DNA from: an uncultured Candidatus Berkelbacteria bacterium
GTDB lineage: Bacteria > Patescibacteriota > UBA1384 > CAILIB01
NCBI GenBank assembly: GCA_903834195.1
Contig: CAILIB010000018.1
Span: 1-44,035 of the forward strand
DNA: 44,035 nt
Direction of reading: 5' to 3'
Below are positions 1 to 7,551 of the stretch, piece after piece (position 1 is the first letter of the stretch; every line of letters begins with the position of its first letter). A program made the position numbers and the translations under genes. The notes beneath the pieces are model-generated. The model saw only the letters and a program-made list of their open reading frames with translations. It had not been told where the DNA came from and ran no database searches.

Positions 1-75
1 AAACCTTGGATGACTGGTGTCATCGATGGCTTTTCAAGAGTTGTTCCTTGGCTCGAATTCCACCTTGCCGAATAA
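1..75 (+). CDS. 3' end of an unidentified gene
   Basis: The first 25 codons of the + strand are open and end in TAA, giving a C-terminal peptide that ends LEFHLAE. It converges with the DUF929 gene, whose stop lies 6 bases further on. Such tight convergent spacing fits the rest of the window. The fragment is too short to assign a family, and its reality rests only on the open frame and the spacing. Confidence 0.4.
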   Translation, partial: KPWMTGVIDGFSRVVPWLEFHLAE

Positions 76-81
76 ATTGCT

Positions 82-951
82 CTATTTATTTACTGTAGCA
101 GTCTGTGCTTTAATTTGTGTTTCCAGTGACTGGATAACTGGAAGTGTGCACACATTTCCTGGCTGATCATTTGTGAGAATACAAATGGTAGCAGTAAGTG
201 AATTCGCAGTTCCGATTACACCCTTCGAGATTGCATCATCCGGATTTGCCAATGCAGCTGCAATATCATCAGCTGACTTACCTTGCAAAATGCTTGGATC
301 GTATGATGAACCATTACTCAGATATTTACCGTAGTAAATGAATGGAACAGAACCTGCTGATTGAGAAGGAACATATGGAGCAGCGTCATATGTATTAACA
401 ATATTCTGTTGATCTGCAGTTAAGGTATCGAGCGTACCATACGAAGTTCCGTGCTGAACGTTATCCATGGTTTCTACACCTTGGAAATCAACATACTGAC
501 TAGTATACGATGAGCCGTGGAATGAGAAGCTTTGTGTGTTAGGGTACACATCAGCAGAAGCTGAATGAGTAATTTTCAAACCACTAAACGTTCCAAAACG
601 AGAGAGTGCCACAACCACTGGCCAACGTTGGGTTGCACAATACGGACAGAATTCCCCACCAACATAGAGAATGCTTGGCTTATTATCTTTAGTAAATGCC
701 TGCGGATTCGCAATTACACTTGGTAACGTTTTAACTGTACCAGCACCAACGCTCGCAAAAACTGAATCTGGTACGGTAGAAACCTTCTTCATGATATCTG
801 CTGAAGCCTCAGTATTCGCTGAAGAACTTGTACCTGTTCCCACTTTTACAACAACCACAGTAATTACTGCAATAATTGCCACCACTACAATCGCCAAAAT
901 AACGCGCATTCGCGTATCAATATCGCCACTAAAATTACTACTTGAACTCAT
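82..951 (-). CDS. Membrane-anchored DUF929 thioredoxin-like protein
   Basis: The protein has 289 residues. A short polar N-terminus is followed by one hydrophobic segment at about residues 17-37 and a Ser/Thr-rich linker, so the main domain should face outside. The domain carries a thioredoxin-type redox motif, FCPYC, with cysteines 102 and 105, just after a predicted beta strand (SILYVGG). The later part (VETMDN, VPFIYYGKYL) matches the layout of DUF929, a family known mainly from archaea and some CPR bacteria. A role in extracytoplasmic disulfide chemistry is inferred. AAGGG lies 4 bases before the ATG. It closes a run of three minus-strand envelope genes but also has its own -10 element at 981-986. 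Confidence 0.85.
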   Translation of the reverse strand: MSSSSNFSGDIDTRMRVILAIVVVAIIAVITVVVVKVGTGTSSSANTEASADIMKKVSTVPDSVFASVGAGTVKTLPSVIANPQAFTKDNKPSILYVGGEFCPYCATQRWPVVVALSRFGTFSGLKITHSASADVYPNTQSFSFHGSSYTSQYVDFQGVETMDNVQHGTSYGTLDTLTADQQNIVNTYDAAPYVPSQSAGSVPFIYYGKYLSNGSSYDPSILQGKSADDIAAALANPDDAISKGVIGTANSLTATICILTNDQPGNVCTLPVIQSLETQIKAQTATVNK

Positions 952-980
952 AGCACCCTTATTTAGTAATAGGTACTCCT

Positions 981-986
981 ACTATA
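981..986 (-). promoter_or_regulatory. -10 element TATAGT for the DUF929 gene
   Basis: On the minus strand TATAGT stands about 30 bases before the start codon, and the AAGGG ribosome site (956-960) lies between them. No good -35 hexamer is visible 17 bases upstream. The same hexamer serves as the -10 of the RiPP precursor gene. Confidence 0.4.
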
Positions 987-1013
987 GCTAAACTACACTA
1001 TTTCACCAGTATG

Positions 1014-1688
1014 CTAGAGTGCTGGCGCTGCCTGCATCTTAAGTGATGAGGCAAACTTTTGAAAAATAGTCACATATTGAAGTCTTTGAACTGAATCGGC
1101 ATCCGAAGTTGAACCAATTGAGATTCGCGTGGCAAAAATTGGACCTTGTATACCAAATTGCGTGTAATCAGTAATTTTACGAACACCTACTGAGTTGGTT
1201 GAATCGTACTGTGTTACTTCTCCATTAACCCCAAGTATCGTTTTCGCATTGACTTTCATTGCTCCCTGATCATCCTGGGCGGCGGCTGAAATATCTGCGG
1301 TGGAATTAACAACATACACCTCGAGTTTTGCCCCAGCTGTCAGATCAGCCGGACGACCACTATCAACAGCGCGCGGGTCATAACTTACAAATGCATCCTG
1401 AGATGGAACACTCCAGGTACTTGGGTAATCAACCTGGTAGGCAACCGAACCTATCGTACTACTGTAGTGATCATATGTAAGATCAGGGGCTATTGAAGGT
1501 GTTGCTGTTGGAACAATTGAGACTACTGGCGTTGGAGTGAGGGTAACTTTATCAACTACAACTGGTGTAACTTGAACACCAGTACTTTGTGAAACCTTCG
1601 CAAACACATAGGCACCAACAGCCACAACAAAAACAAGCCCAATCGCAACTGGAATAGCAATACGCGGATTCGGGTGAGGCATCAACAT
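1014..1688 (-). CDS. Membrane-anchored extracytoplasmic protein, unknown function
   Basis: The protein has 224 residues. It begins with a short Pro-rich cytoplasmic stretch and a hydrophobic anchor (about residues 10-30). A Val/Thr/Pro-rich linker follows (about 35-68), then a compact domain with YQVDYPSTWSV, reminiscent of PsbP-like or lipoprotein domains whose members often start 'Y..DYP..W'. That resemblance is weak. The start could be Met1 or Met3, and no ribosome site is visible. It lies 9 bases after the next upstream minus-strand gene, so the two are probably co-transcribed. Confidence 0.7.
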   Translation of the reverse strand: MLMPHPNPRIAIPVAIGLVFVVAVGAYVFAKVSQSTGVQVTPVVVDKVTLTPTPVVSIVPTATPSIAPDLTYDHYSSTIGSVAYQVDYPSTWSVPSQDAFVSYDPRAVDSGRPADLTAGAKLEVYVVNSTADISAAAQDDQGAMKVNAKTILGVNGEVTQYDSTNSVGVRKITDYTQFGIQGPIFATRISIGSTSDADSVQRLQYVTIFQKFASSLKMQAAPAL

Positions 1689-1697
1689 GCAACAAGC

Positions 1698-2096
1698 TTA
1701 GTAATACGCTGGGTAAAAATTCTTTAAACAAGAAGTTTGTACATCAACCCCTAAACTGGATGGCTCATGCATGAGACAACTGAGAAAGTTTGCGAATGCA
1801 GCATCACCTGTTGGATCACTCTTCGTTGACCATTGCTGGAGGTTCGCAATTTCAAAACAGTATCCATACCCATCCTTGGCCCAACCGGAACCACAGGTTA
1901 AGCTAGAACTCGCTTTGGCTTTAGTTGGATCAGGCGTTTGATTAGCCACAACAAGAGGTGCCACTGCAGCGGCTCGCTCAAGAACAGGCACAGCAGTTGC
2001 CCCTGCAACATTCCCTTTCAAAACATAGCCTGCAGTAAAACTCACAAGAACGCCAAGCACTAACACTATAAATGTACCGCCAGAAATCCTTTTCAT
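1698..2096 (-). CDS. Small membrane-anchored protein, unknown function
   Basis: The protein has 132 residues with an N-terminal signal-anchor (about residues 8-27) after Lys-Arg, an Ala/Val-rich spacer, and a C-terminal domain with four cysteines (CGSGW, YCFE, SCLMH, SCLKN) that could form two disulfides outside the cell. The nearby DUF929 thiol protein would suit such a substrate, but that is inference. No family is recognised. It is the first gene of the minus-strand envelope trio. Confidence 0.65.
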   Translation of the reverse strand: MKRISGGTFIVLVLGVLVSFTAGYVLKGNVAGATAVPVLERAAAVAPLVVANQTPDPTKAKASSSLTCGSGWAKDGYGYCFEIANLQQWSTKSDPTGDAAFANFLSCLMHEPSSLGVDVQTSCLKNFYPAYY

Positions 2097-2117
2097 ATAC
2101 TGTAAGTATACGACCAG

Positions 2118-2474
2118 CTAGGCAACTTGTACATCTGCATGCTTAATATAGAGCACCTTGTTCCCATCAGGATCTAAGATACTAAATTCTATTCCCCAAG
2201 GACGCTCTTCGATGTCTTTGTGAAATTGGATACCTTTGTCGCGAATATCTTGGTACACTCGCTCAATTTCAGTCACTTCAATAAATACCGTTTGATACCC
2301 AGGAACTTCTCGATCTTCGGTTTTATTCTTGATGCCCAGTTTTCCACCATTCGGAAAAATAAAGGAAACGAAGCGCTCAGTACGATATTGAAACACAAAG
2401 CCCAATGTATCTTGGTAAAATGGGATTACCTTTTCAATGTCATTACTGTAAAAAATCGCACTGTCTAAATTCAT
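2118..2474 (-). CDS. VOC-family protein (glyoxalase/bleomycin-resistance fold)
   Basis: The protein has 118 residues, the usual size of a single VOC domain made of two beta-alpha-beta-beta-beta modules. Typical signatures are 'FYSNDIEKVIPFYQDTLGF' near the N-terminus and 'PWGIEFSILDPDGNKVLYI' at the C-terminus, where the Glu of the second module usually helps bind a metal. Substrate cannot be inferred. The gene diverges from alanine racemase across a 62-bp gap that contains a TGTTAC-N7-GTAACA inverted repeat. Confidence 0.88.
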   Translation of the reverse strand: MNLDSAIFYSNDIEKVIPFYQDTLGFVFQYRTERFVSFIFPNGGKLGIKNKTEDREVPGYQTVFIEVTEIERVYQDIRDKGIQFHKDIEERPWGIEFSILDPDGNKVLYIKHADVQVA

Positions 2475-2524
2475 TTTCTCGAGATTACCTGTTACACAAA
2501 TCGTAACACAATCTCAGCATCGTA

Positions 2525-2539
2525 TATACTAAATACATG
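2525..2539 (+). promoter_or_regulatory. Leaderless promoter-start module of alr
   Basis: The string TATACTAAATACATG combines a -10 hexamer (TATACT), six bases and the start codon, so transcription should begin at or next to the A of ATG. The identical 15 bases precede and include the start codon of the ATP-grasp gene (minus strand, 8597-8611). No ribosome-binding site is present at either. Confidence 0.55.
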
Positions 2540-3697
2540 TCACTTTCTCATTCAATTACGCTTTCCTTACAGAAACTGCGTAAAACCTTCAAAAATCAAA
2601 ATTGGGTTGAGATTTCTCAATCAACCATTTTGAACAACTTTGATTTGTTTCAGTCTCTTCATCCAGAACAAGGGGTTATACCTGTCCTGAAAGCAAATGC
2701 ATACGGTCATGGGCTAGAGCAGATTGCTGAAATTCTCAAGGCACGAACGTTTCCCTATATCGCAGTAGATGGGTACTTTGAAGCACTCCGCATTCGTGAA
2801 GTGTCCCCTCAACCAATTTTGGTCATGGGAGCAATTGACCCCGACAATTTTAAACGGATGAAGTGCAGTACATACACGTTTGTGATAAGTGATATCCAAA
2901 CTGTCGTTGCACTTGGCGCGTTACAAAAACGTGTAAAAGTTCACATCGAGCTTGAGACTGGCATGAACCGATACGGGGTAAAATCAAAAGATCTAGACGC
3001 ACTCCTCTCTGAACTTAAAAAGTACCCAAAAATTCAGGTTGAGGGCGTAATGTCTCACCTTGCCGATGCTGATGGTCCGCACGAAACATACACTGTACAA
3101 CAAGTGGCGCTATTTGATGCTGGTGTAGAAGTAATTCGTGCTGCTGGATTTTCGCCTTCAATTGTTCATATCGGCCAATCTGCAGGAAATATTGTTGCGC
3201 AGTCAAAATATGCACAAACATTTCGACTTGGCTTGGGGCTGTACGGTTTCAATCCATTTCCAGCCGAGCATCCGAAAGCCCCTCTCCTAACTACGCTTAG
3301 GCCGGCCCTGCAAATCATGAGCACTATTACCAAAGTCCATGAACTAGCGCCCGGTGAGAGTGTCAGTTACGGGTGCACATTTACCGCAACGCGTCCGACG
3401 CGCATTGGCGTACTTCCCCTTGGCTACTACGAAGGCATTCCGCGCGCACTCAGTAATGTCGGATGTGGTTTGTCCCAGAAGAATGAAGTCCTGCCTATTG
3501 TAGGTCGTATTTGTATGAACCATCTCATGGTGGATATTACAAATACACAAGTTGCATTCAACGATACTGTCGTAGTTATGAGCGCGAACCCAAAAGATCC
3601 TAATTCAGTTGATCAGATTTCAAGCATCCACGGGATATTCAATTACCTACTTCTTGTGCAGATAAACGAAAACTTTAAACGGATAATTACACCATAA
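2537..3697 (+). CDS. alr: Alanine racemase
   Basis: This PLP enzyme interconverts L- and D-alanine for peptidoglycan. The protein has 386 residues, normal length. The PLP lysine is Lys52 in PVLKANAYGHG. The second catalytic residue is Tyr278 in SVSYGCTF, and the dimer-interface Met lies in GRICMNHLMVDIT. Most family members have Met-Asp in that last motif, whereas here it is Met-Asn (Asn328). The N-terminus is about 20 residues longer than usual. The start follows a -10 element with no leader or ribosome site. The gene stands alone, followed by the sigma factor after 57 bases. Confidence 0.95.
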   Translation: MSLSHSITLSLQKLRKTFKNQNWVEISQSTILNNFDLFQSLHPEQGVIPVLKANAYGHGLEQIAEILKARTFPYIAVDGYFEALRIREVSPQPILVMGAIDPDNFKRMKCSTYTFVISDIQTVVALGALQKRVKVHIELETGMNRYGVKSKDLDALLSELKKYPKIQVEGVMSHLADADGPHETYTVQQVALFDAGVEVIRAAGFSPSIVHIGQSAGNIVAQSKYAQTFRLGLGLYGFNPFPAEHPKAPLLTTLRPALQIMSTITKVHELAPGESVSYGCTFTATRPTRIGVLPLGYYEGIPRALSNVGCGLSQKNEVLPIVGRICMNHLMVDITNTQVAFNDTVVVMSANPKDPNSVDQISSIHGIFNYLLLVQINENFKRIITP

Positions 3698-3730
3698 CGT
3701 TACTTTTTTCTTCTTCCTGCGTAGTACCTA

Positions 3731-3745
3731 GTGAAGCCGCTTCAC
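3731..3745 (+). promoter_or_regulatory. Inverted repeat GTGAAG-CCG-CTTCAC before the sigma gene
   Basis: A perfect 6-bp inverted repeat with a 3-base centre ends 8 bases before the sigma-factor ATG, where a ribosome site would normally be. No Shine-Dalgarno sequence is visible. It could be an operator or an RNA hairpin limiting translation; the sequence does not decide. Confidence 0.4.
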
Positions 3746-3753
3746 AAAAAACC

Positions 3754-4344
3754 ATGCCCCAAAATCAATCTGAACTCACTGACGCCGAACTTGTTCACTT
3801 GCATTGCACAGGAGACACCTCTGCTTTTTCTGAACTTTACGAACGATACGCACACCCCATTTTTGCCTACGTTATGTACCGAGTTTCAGAAAGAACTACG
3901 GCTGAAGATATTACCAGTACAGTTTTTATGCGGGCTTTGGAACATACCAAAAAGTATAACCCTAACCGTGGTTCATACGGTTCTTGGATCTACCGAATTG
4001 CGCGAAATGCCCTCATCGATCATTTCCGGCGGAACCGTACAACTGCAAACCTTGATGATTTCCTCGATTCTCTCATCGATCCAGGACTATCACCGGCTGA
4101 ACACGTCGTAGCGCGGGAACGAGCCTCAGCAGTTCACACGGCCCTATATTCACTCTCAGAAATCCAGCGAGAAATTCTTCTCCTTCGTTTTTGGGACGAT
4201 TGTTCTTTTACTGAAATCGCCAAAATTACTGGAAAATCAGAAGCTGGATGCAAAATGCAGCTCCGACGAAGCCTAGATACACTTCGTACCCATCTTCCCC
4301 TAGCCACACTCATCCTCTTCCTCACCACTCACACGTTCCAATGA
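3754..4344 (+). CDS. ECF-type sigma-70 family sigma factor
   Basis: The protein has 196 residues with only sigma regions 2 and 4, as in extracytoplasmic-function sigma factors. Region 2 covers about residues 20-95 (FSELYERYAHPIFAYV, then TAEDITSTVFMRAL, then SWIYRIARNALIDHFRR). Region 4 covers about 130-185 and contains the helix-turn-helix stretch FTEIAKITGKSEAGCKMQL. It should direct RNA polymerase to a small regulon. Its stop overlaps the start of the next gene (ATGA), so the two are translationally coupled, the usual layout of a sigma factor with its anti-sigma regulator. The last residues (LATLILFLTTHTF) are unusually hydrophobic. Confidence 0.95.
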   Translation: MPQNQSELTDAELVHLHCTGDTSAFSELYERYAHPIFAYVMYRVSERTTAEDITSTVFMRALEHTKKYNPNRGSYGSWIYRIARNALIDHFRRNRTTANLDDFLDSLIDPGLSPAEHVVARERASAVHTALYSLSEIQREILLLRFWDDCSFTEIAKITGKSEAGCKMQLRRSLDTLRTHLPLATLILFLTTHTFQ

Positions 4345-5699
4345 ACACCACAGAAATCATCAATTCACTTATATCCGCTGACCCCAGTTTAGCCAGCCAG
4401 CGCGATCTGCTCGAAAAGCTAATACCTGAACTTATTGCAAGTCGACCAGTTGCTGAAATTACCGATTCGTTTCGCATAACCTTAAAACAACGACTTGTCG
4501 AAGAACAGCAATCAATAGTACCTGCTTCCACTGGTTCAAAACTTCGCTCAACTTTTATACGCTATAGCGCATATGGTAGCGCCTGTTTAGCACTTATTCT
4601 TATTACTGCTGGCGGTGCATATTTTTCCCGACACAATACTACAGAGCCACCCACCACCCCGCTTTCAATTCATCAAGTTGGCGATAAAGCATTTGGCGCC
4701 CTTTCGTTTTCTGGAAGTGGAAGTGGAAAAAGTACAGCCTCAAGCAGCGGCTCTATGGCTATCAACCCTAATGCAGCTGATTCAACGAGTGTAATTACAC
4801 CATACCCAATCTGGAGTTCCAATCCATACACTATTGCACAGCCGGTTATCGACTCTCTCCCAAAATCGGTCGAAGTATTTAAACAACTCCCAACCAGCGA
4901 AGGTGTAGCTGCATTATTTAGCACACTCCTTCCAACTGGAAATGCAATGCGAAATGTCACAAACTATTCTCTTCGTACTGGAGATTATTTAATTCAAACT
5001 GACCTCACAACAGGTACAATTTCGATTGAATCCATCAATCAGTCTATTGCCACACCTTTAATACATTCAGGAGCTACAAGTAGCTCCGATCCAGCAATGC
5101 CTTCATTTGTTACGCCAAGTCCAACACCAATTTCTCCAATCAGTGATGAAGATGCTCTCAATATTGCTGCAGCATTCACACAAAAAATTGGCATAGCCAC
5201 TGGTTACTTTGGAACACCTGAGGTTATCAAGCCCCCAACAACCGCTGTAGAACCTTTATACTACCCCATGTATAGCACAACTACTGTTGTATACCCACTC
5301 ACCATCAGTGGACTCCCAGTTGTTGATCAGAGTGGAACCCCAGTTGGTATTACCATTCAAATTAATCCCCAAGATCGCACGGTCAGCTATGCTAACATCA
5401 GTACTACATTCCAATTTGAACGCTCCGTTTATCCTGTAAATGCTGAGACATTTAAGAAATCTGTTCAGTCAAATAATTCGAATACGTACTCACTGTACGA
5501 TGGCGCACCAACTGATACCACAACCCCTACACCTATAACACTCAAAGACCCTACACTTGTTCTCATGCTTTTCACGCAGAACAGCAGCACAACAAATCAA
5601 ACTGAGTCCTATTTAGTACCATCATACTCCTTTGCAAACCCATCTCAGAATAGCTACCCTGCGAAAATCGTAGTTCCTTTACCTGATTTAAGTCAGTAA
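4341..5699 (+). CDS. Predicted membrane anti-sigma factor or sigma-linked sensor
   Basis: The start chosen is the ATG overlapping the sigma stop. An in-frame start 31 codons earlier would lie wholly inside the sigma gene and add a low-complexity His/Pro/Ser stretch. The protein has 452 residues: a cytoplasmic helical part (about 1-75), one transmembrane segment (about 78-100, ACLALILITAGGAYF) and a long external domain rich in Thr, Ser and Pro. The external part contains SDEDALNIAAAFTQKIG, a motif style seen in secreted YpeB/PepSY-like domains, but I cannot assign it firmly. Gene order and topology suggest it holds the sigma factor inactive until an envelope signal arrives. Confidence 0.72.
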   Translation: MNTTEIINSLISADPSLASQRDLLEKLIPELIASRPVAEITDSFRITLKQRLVEEQQSIVPASTGSKLRSTFIRYSAYGSACLALILITAGGAYFSRHNTTEPPTTPLSIHQVGDKAFGALSFSGSGSGKSTASSSGSMAINPNAADSTSVITPYPIWSSNPYTIAQPVIDSLPKSVEVFKQLPTSEGVAALFSTLLPTGNAMRNVTNYSLRTGDYLIQTDLTTGTISIESINQSIATPLIHSGATSSSDPAMPSFVTPSPTPISPISDEDALNIAAAFTQKIGIATGYFGTPEVIKPPTTAVEPLYYPMYSTTTVVYPLTISGLPVVDQSGTPVGITIQINPQDRTVSYANISTTFQFERSVYPVNAETFKKSVQSNNSNTYSLYDGAPTDTTTPTPITLKDPTLVLMLFTQNSSTTNQTESYLVPSYSFANPSQNSYPAKIVVPLPDLSQ

Positions 5700-5702
5700 A
5701 AC

Positions 5703-6269
5703 CTACTTCTTAATCTGCTCGTCAAAGGTTAGTTTGATGTACGACAGCTCATCGATACCATTCATCTGGTAGATTTGCATTGCAACACAAATCTTCTTGT
5801 CTTCAGGATTAAACCCGAGCAACTTGATTGTTGCGTCAACCTCTTTCCACGTTTTGGCTTCAATTTCTACGTATGGGTTGAGGAGTGGCCAGAAGTCGAT
5901 ATCCACTTCAACATCATTCAAGATGTAGCGAATTCGACGATTCTCTTCGTAGAACTTCAACTCCATACCGATGCGCTCAAGAAACTCAGCAGCTGTATCA
6001 AAGCTACTTACCGTCATCTCAACTTCGTACATTCCAGTGTCCTTGCCAAGCTCACTCACGCCTTGGCGCTGCTTGAATCCCATGGTAATTTTGTCACCCT
6101 CATCCCGCACACGCACCCACGAGTTATTCGCATTTAATCGGTGATCAGGATAATCGTATACACGACGGCGGTACATACGATCAAATTGCTTAACCGCACC
6201 AAGCTTGCCTAATTTTTCTTCAATTTCTGCAACATTTACGTCGAGAAACTTAACTTCTATTTCTTCCAT
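5703..6269 (-). CDS. CYTH-domain protein (class IV adenylate cyclase/thiamine-triphosphatase-like)
   Basis: The protein has 188 residues, one CYTH domain. The N-terminal signature ExExK appears as EIEVKF, and other barrel-strand motifs are recognisable (RRRVYDYPDHRL, WVRVRDEG, YEVEM, RRIRYILNDVEVDIDFWP, YVEIEAK). These charged residues line a tunnel that binds triphosphates and divalent metals. Members include CyaB cyclases, tripolyphosphatases and thiamine triphosphatases; the sequence alone does not decide between them. It converges with the anti-sigma gene with 3 bases between the stops. Confidence 0.9.
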   Translation of the reverse strand: MEEIEVKFLDVNVAEIEEKLGKLGAVKQFDRMYRRRVYDYPDHRLNANNSWVRVRDEGDKITMGFKQRQGVSELGKDTGMYEVEMTVSSFDTAAEFLERIGMELKFYEENRRIRYILNDVEVDIDFWPLLNPYVEIEAKTWKEVDATIKLLGFNPEDKKICVAMQIYQMNGIDELSYIKLTFDEQIKK

Positions 6270-6378
6270 ACCCTAGTATTAATTCTTCATGTTCACAGTA
6301 TACAGAAATTTTGAGTGTTGACCTTAACGCAGCTAGGGCATATGCTCGGATAACTTCACATTCTTAAATATTCCACCC

Positions 6379-6786
6379 ATGAATCAACATACAACGTTCG
6401 TAACTATTGGCGTCGTAGTTATTGTTGCTGTAGTTGGCGGAGTAGGATATGCTCTCCAGCAATCCTCAAATAAGAGTACGAGCCCAACTCCTACACCTGG
6501 CACAAGCACCCAAACTCCAGTTAGTTCAGTTGACGGTAAGGCTTCAGTAACTATTCAGAATTTTAATTTTTCTGCCCCGAACGTAGTTATTCACGTGGGC
6601 GATACAGTACAGTGGACGAATAATGATAGCACTGCCCACACTGTAACCAGTACTGATGGTGGACCGCTTAGTAGCGGAAATCTGGTTACCGGCTCAGTGT
6701 ATAGTTACACATTTACCAAAGCCGGCTCATACGCATATAAGTGCACCTACCATCCTTCAATGGTTGGAACAGTAGTGGTTCAGTAA
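6379..6786 (+). CDS. Membrane-anchored plastocyanin/azurin-like blue copper protein
   Basis: The protein has 135 residues. A hydrophobic N-terminal segment (about 5-25) is followed by a Ser/Thr/Pro linker and a cupredoxin domain from about residue 52. The type-1 copper ligands are visible: His in DSTAHTVTS, then Cys, His and Met in KCTYHPSMVGTV. The loop between Cys and His is short, as in plastocyanin-like proteins. It would carry electrons on the outer face of the membrane. TAAATA stands 8 bases before the ATG, so the message may have almost no leader. Confidence 0.92.
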   Translation: MNQHTTFVTIGVVVIVAVVGGVGYALQQSSNKSTSPTPTPGTSTQTPVSSVDGKASVTIQNFNFSAPNVVIHVGDTVQWTNNDSTAHTVTSTDGGPLSSGNLVTGSVYSYTFTKAGSYAYKCTYHPSMVGTVVVQ

Positions 6787-6837
6787 TCCATCAACATAGA
6801 GTGCTGATGTTGACCACTTCCACTATTTTGCTAGCAT

Positions 6838-6855
6838 AGGAGGTGGAAGAAAAAA
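6838..6855 (+). promoter_or_regulatory. Strong ribosome-binding site AGGAGGTGG
   Basis: AGGAGG lies about 9 bases before the ATG of the 217-residue gene, an almost perfect complement to the 16S rRNA 3' end. It stands out because many other starts in this window have no ribosome site at all. Confidence 0.6.
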
Positions 6856-7509
6856 ATGACGAATGAACTACTCGGAACCCTCGCCTTTGTCGGAAAGGTC
6901 TACCCGATGACTTATTCCGACCCACCTAATTCCACACACTCCCCTACAAGACGACGTGAATTCACTTGTAATGAGAATCGCTCTGAAATAGTTCGGAGAA
7001 TTGGTACCATTTTCGGTGATGATGGTGAGGTTGCTCATCGTCTCATACCAGAGGATCTGAATCCAACCCAAAATTGCACTGAGGCAGTCATTGTATATAT
7101 CTGTGATTCACACAGATATCACCCTTCGACTGGTTACGAAGCTACCGGGCCATATAACATTGGTACCGATTTGGGTGACATTCGAACCATCCTTGATGTT
7201 CACAATTTCACAATAGAAACTATCATTGGCGTCAGCGTCAGAGGTACTGGTCCAAAGCTTGCTCATTATGGGCTACTCACAAATATTCCACTCTATTTTA
7301 AACCTGGGTTGGAAACTCGTGATAAGGTACTTCAAGGCAAAAGCCTTAAAGCCGTCCCGAAACCCGATCGCTTGTTTCTTAGAGAGGTAGATGCGCTCGA
7401 AGCGAGGCATTTTAGTTTATCTTTGCCAGATTGCCGGGCATACGAAACCCCCGAATTGCCGTCACCAAAGATCACGGTTAAAGGCCAATACACCTTTAAC
7501 TTCTATTGA
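6856..7509 (+). CDS. Unknown 217-residue cytoplasmic protein
   Basis: No family is recognised. It has no signal peptide or membrane segment and looks like a mixed alpha/beta soluble protein, with hydrophobic strands at EAVIVYICDS (about 76-85) and TIETIIGVSV (about 117-126). Two short motifs, DSHRYHPSTGYEATGP and GTGPKLAHYGLL, hold conserved-looking His, Tyr and Gly residues and could belong to an active site. A strong ribosome site and a good terminator frame it as a one-gene unit. It is convergent with the ATP-grasp gene and near the nitrilase-fold gene, so a shared role is possible but unproven. Confidence 0.75.
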   Translation: MTNELLGTLAFVGKVYPMTYSDPPNSTHSPTRRREFTCNENRSEIVRRIGTIFGDDGEVAHRLIPEDLNPTQNCTEAVIVYICDSHRYHPSTGYEATGPYNIGTDLGDIRTILDVHNFTIETIIGVSVRGTGPKLAHYGLLTNIPLYFKPGLETRDKVLQGKSLKAVPKPDRLFLREVDALEARHFSLSLPDCRAYETPELPSPKITVKGQYTFNFY

Positions 7510-7551
7510 GCGATATTAGGCCAAAAAAGCCTAGTCTCGCTCTCTTTTTTT
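7510..7551 (+). terminator. Rho-independent terminator after the 217-residue gene
   Basis: TAGGC (7517-7521) pairs with GCCTA (7529-7533) around an A-rich loop. GCGA (7510-7513) pairs with TCGC (7537-7540) outside it, and a run of T follows at 7544-7551. It begins directly after the stop codon and lies at the end of the convergent ATP-grasp gene. Confidence 0.8.

Noticed and set aside
2490-2508. TGTTAC-N7-GTAACA inverted repeat as a further TrmB operator
   Set aside because: It shares only the TAACA core with the operators at 11862 and 11893 and has a different spacing; possible but not supportable.
4248-4340. Longer N-terminus for the anti-sigma-like protein
   Set aside because: It would overlap the sigma gene by 97 bases and encode His/Pro/Ser-rich text; the ATGA overlap is the normal coupled start.
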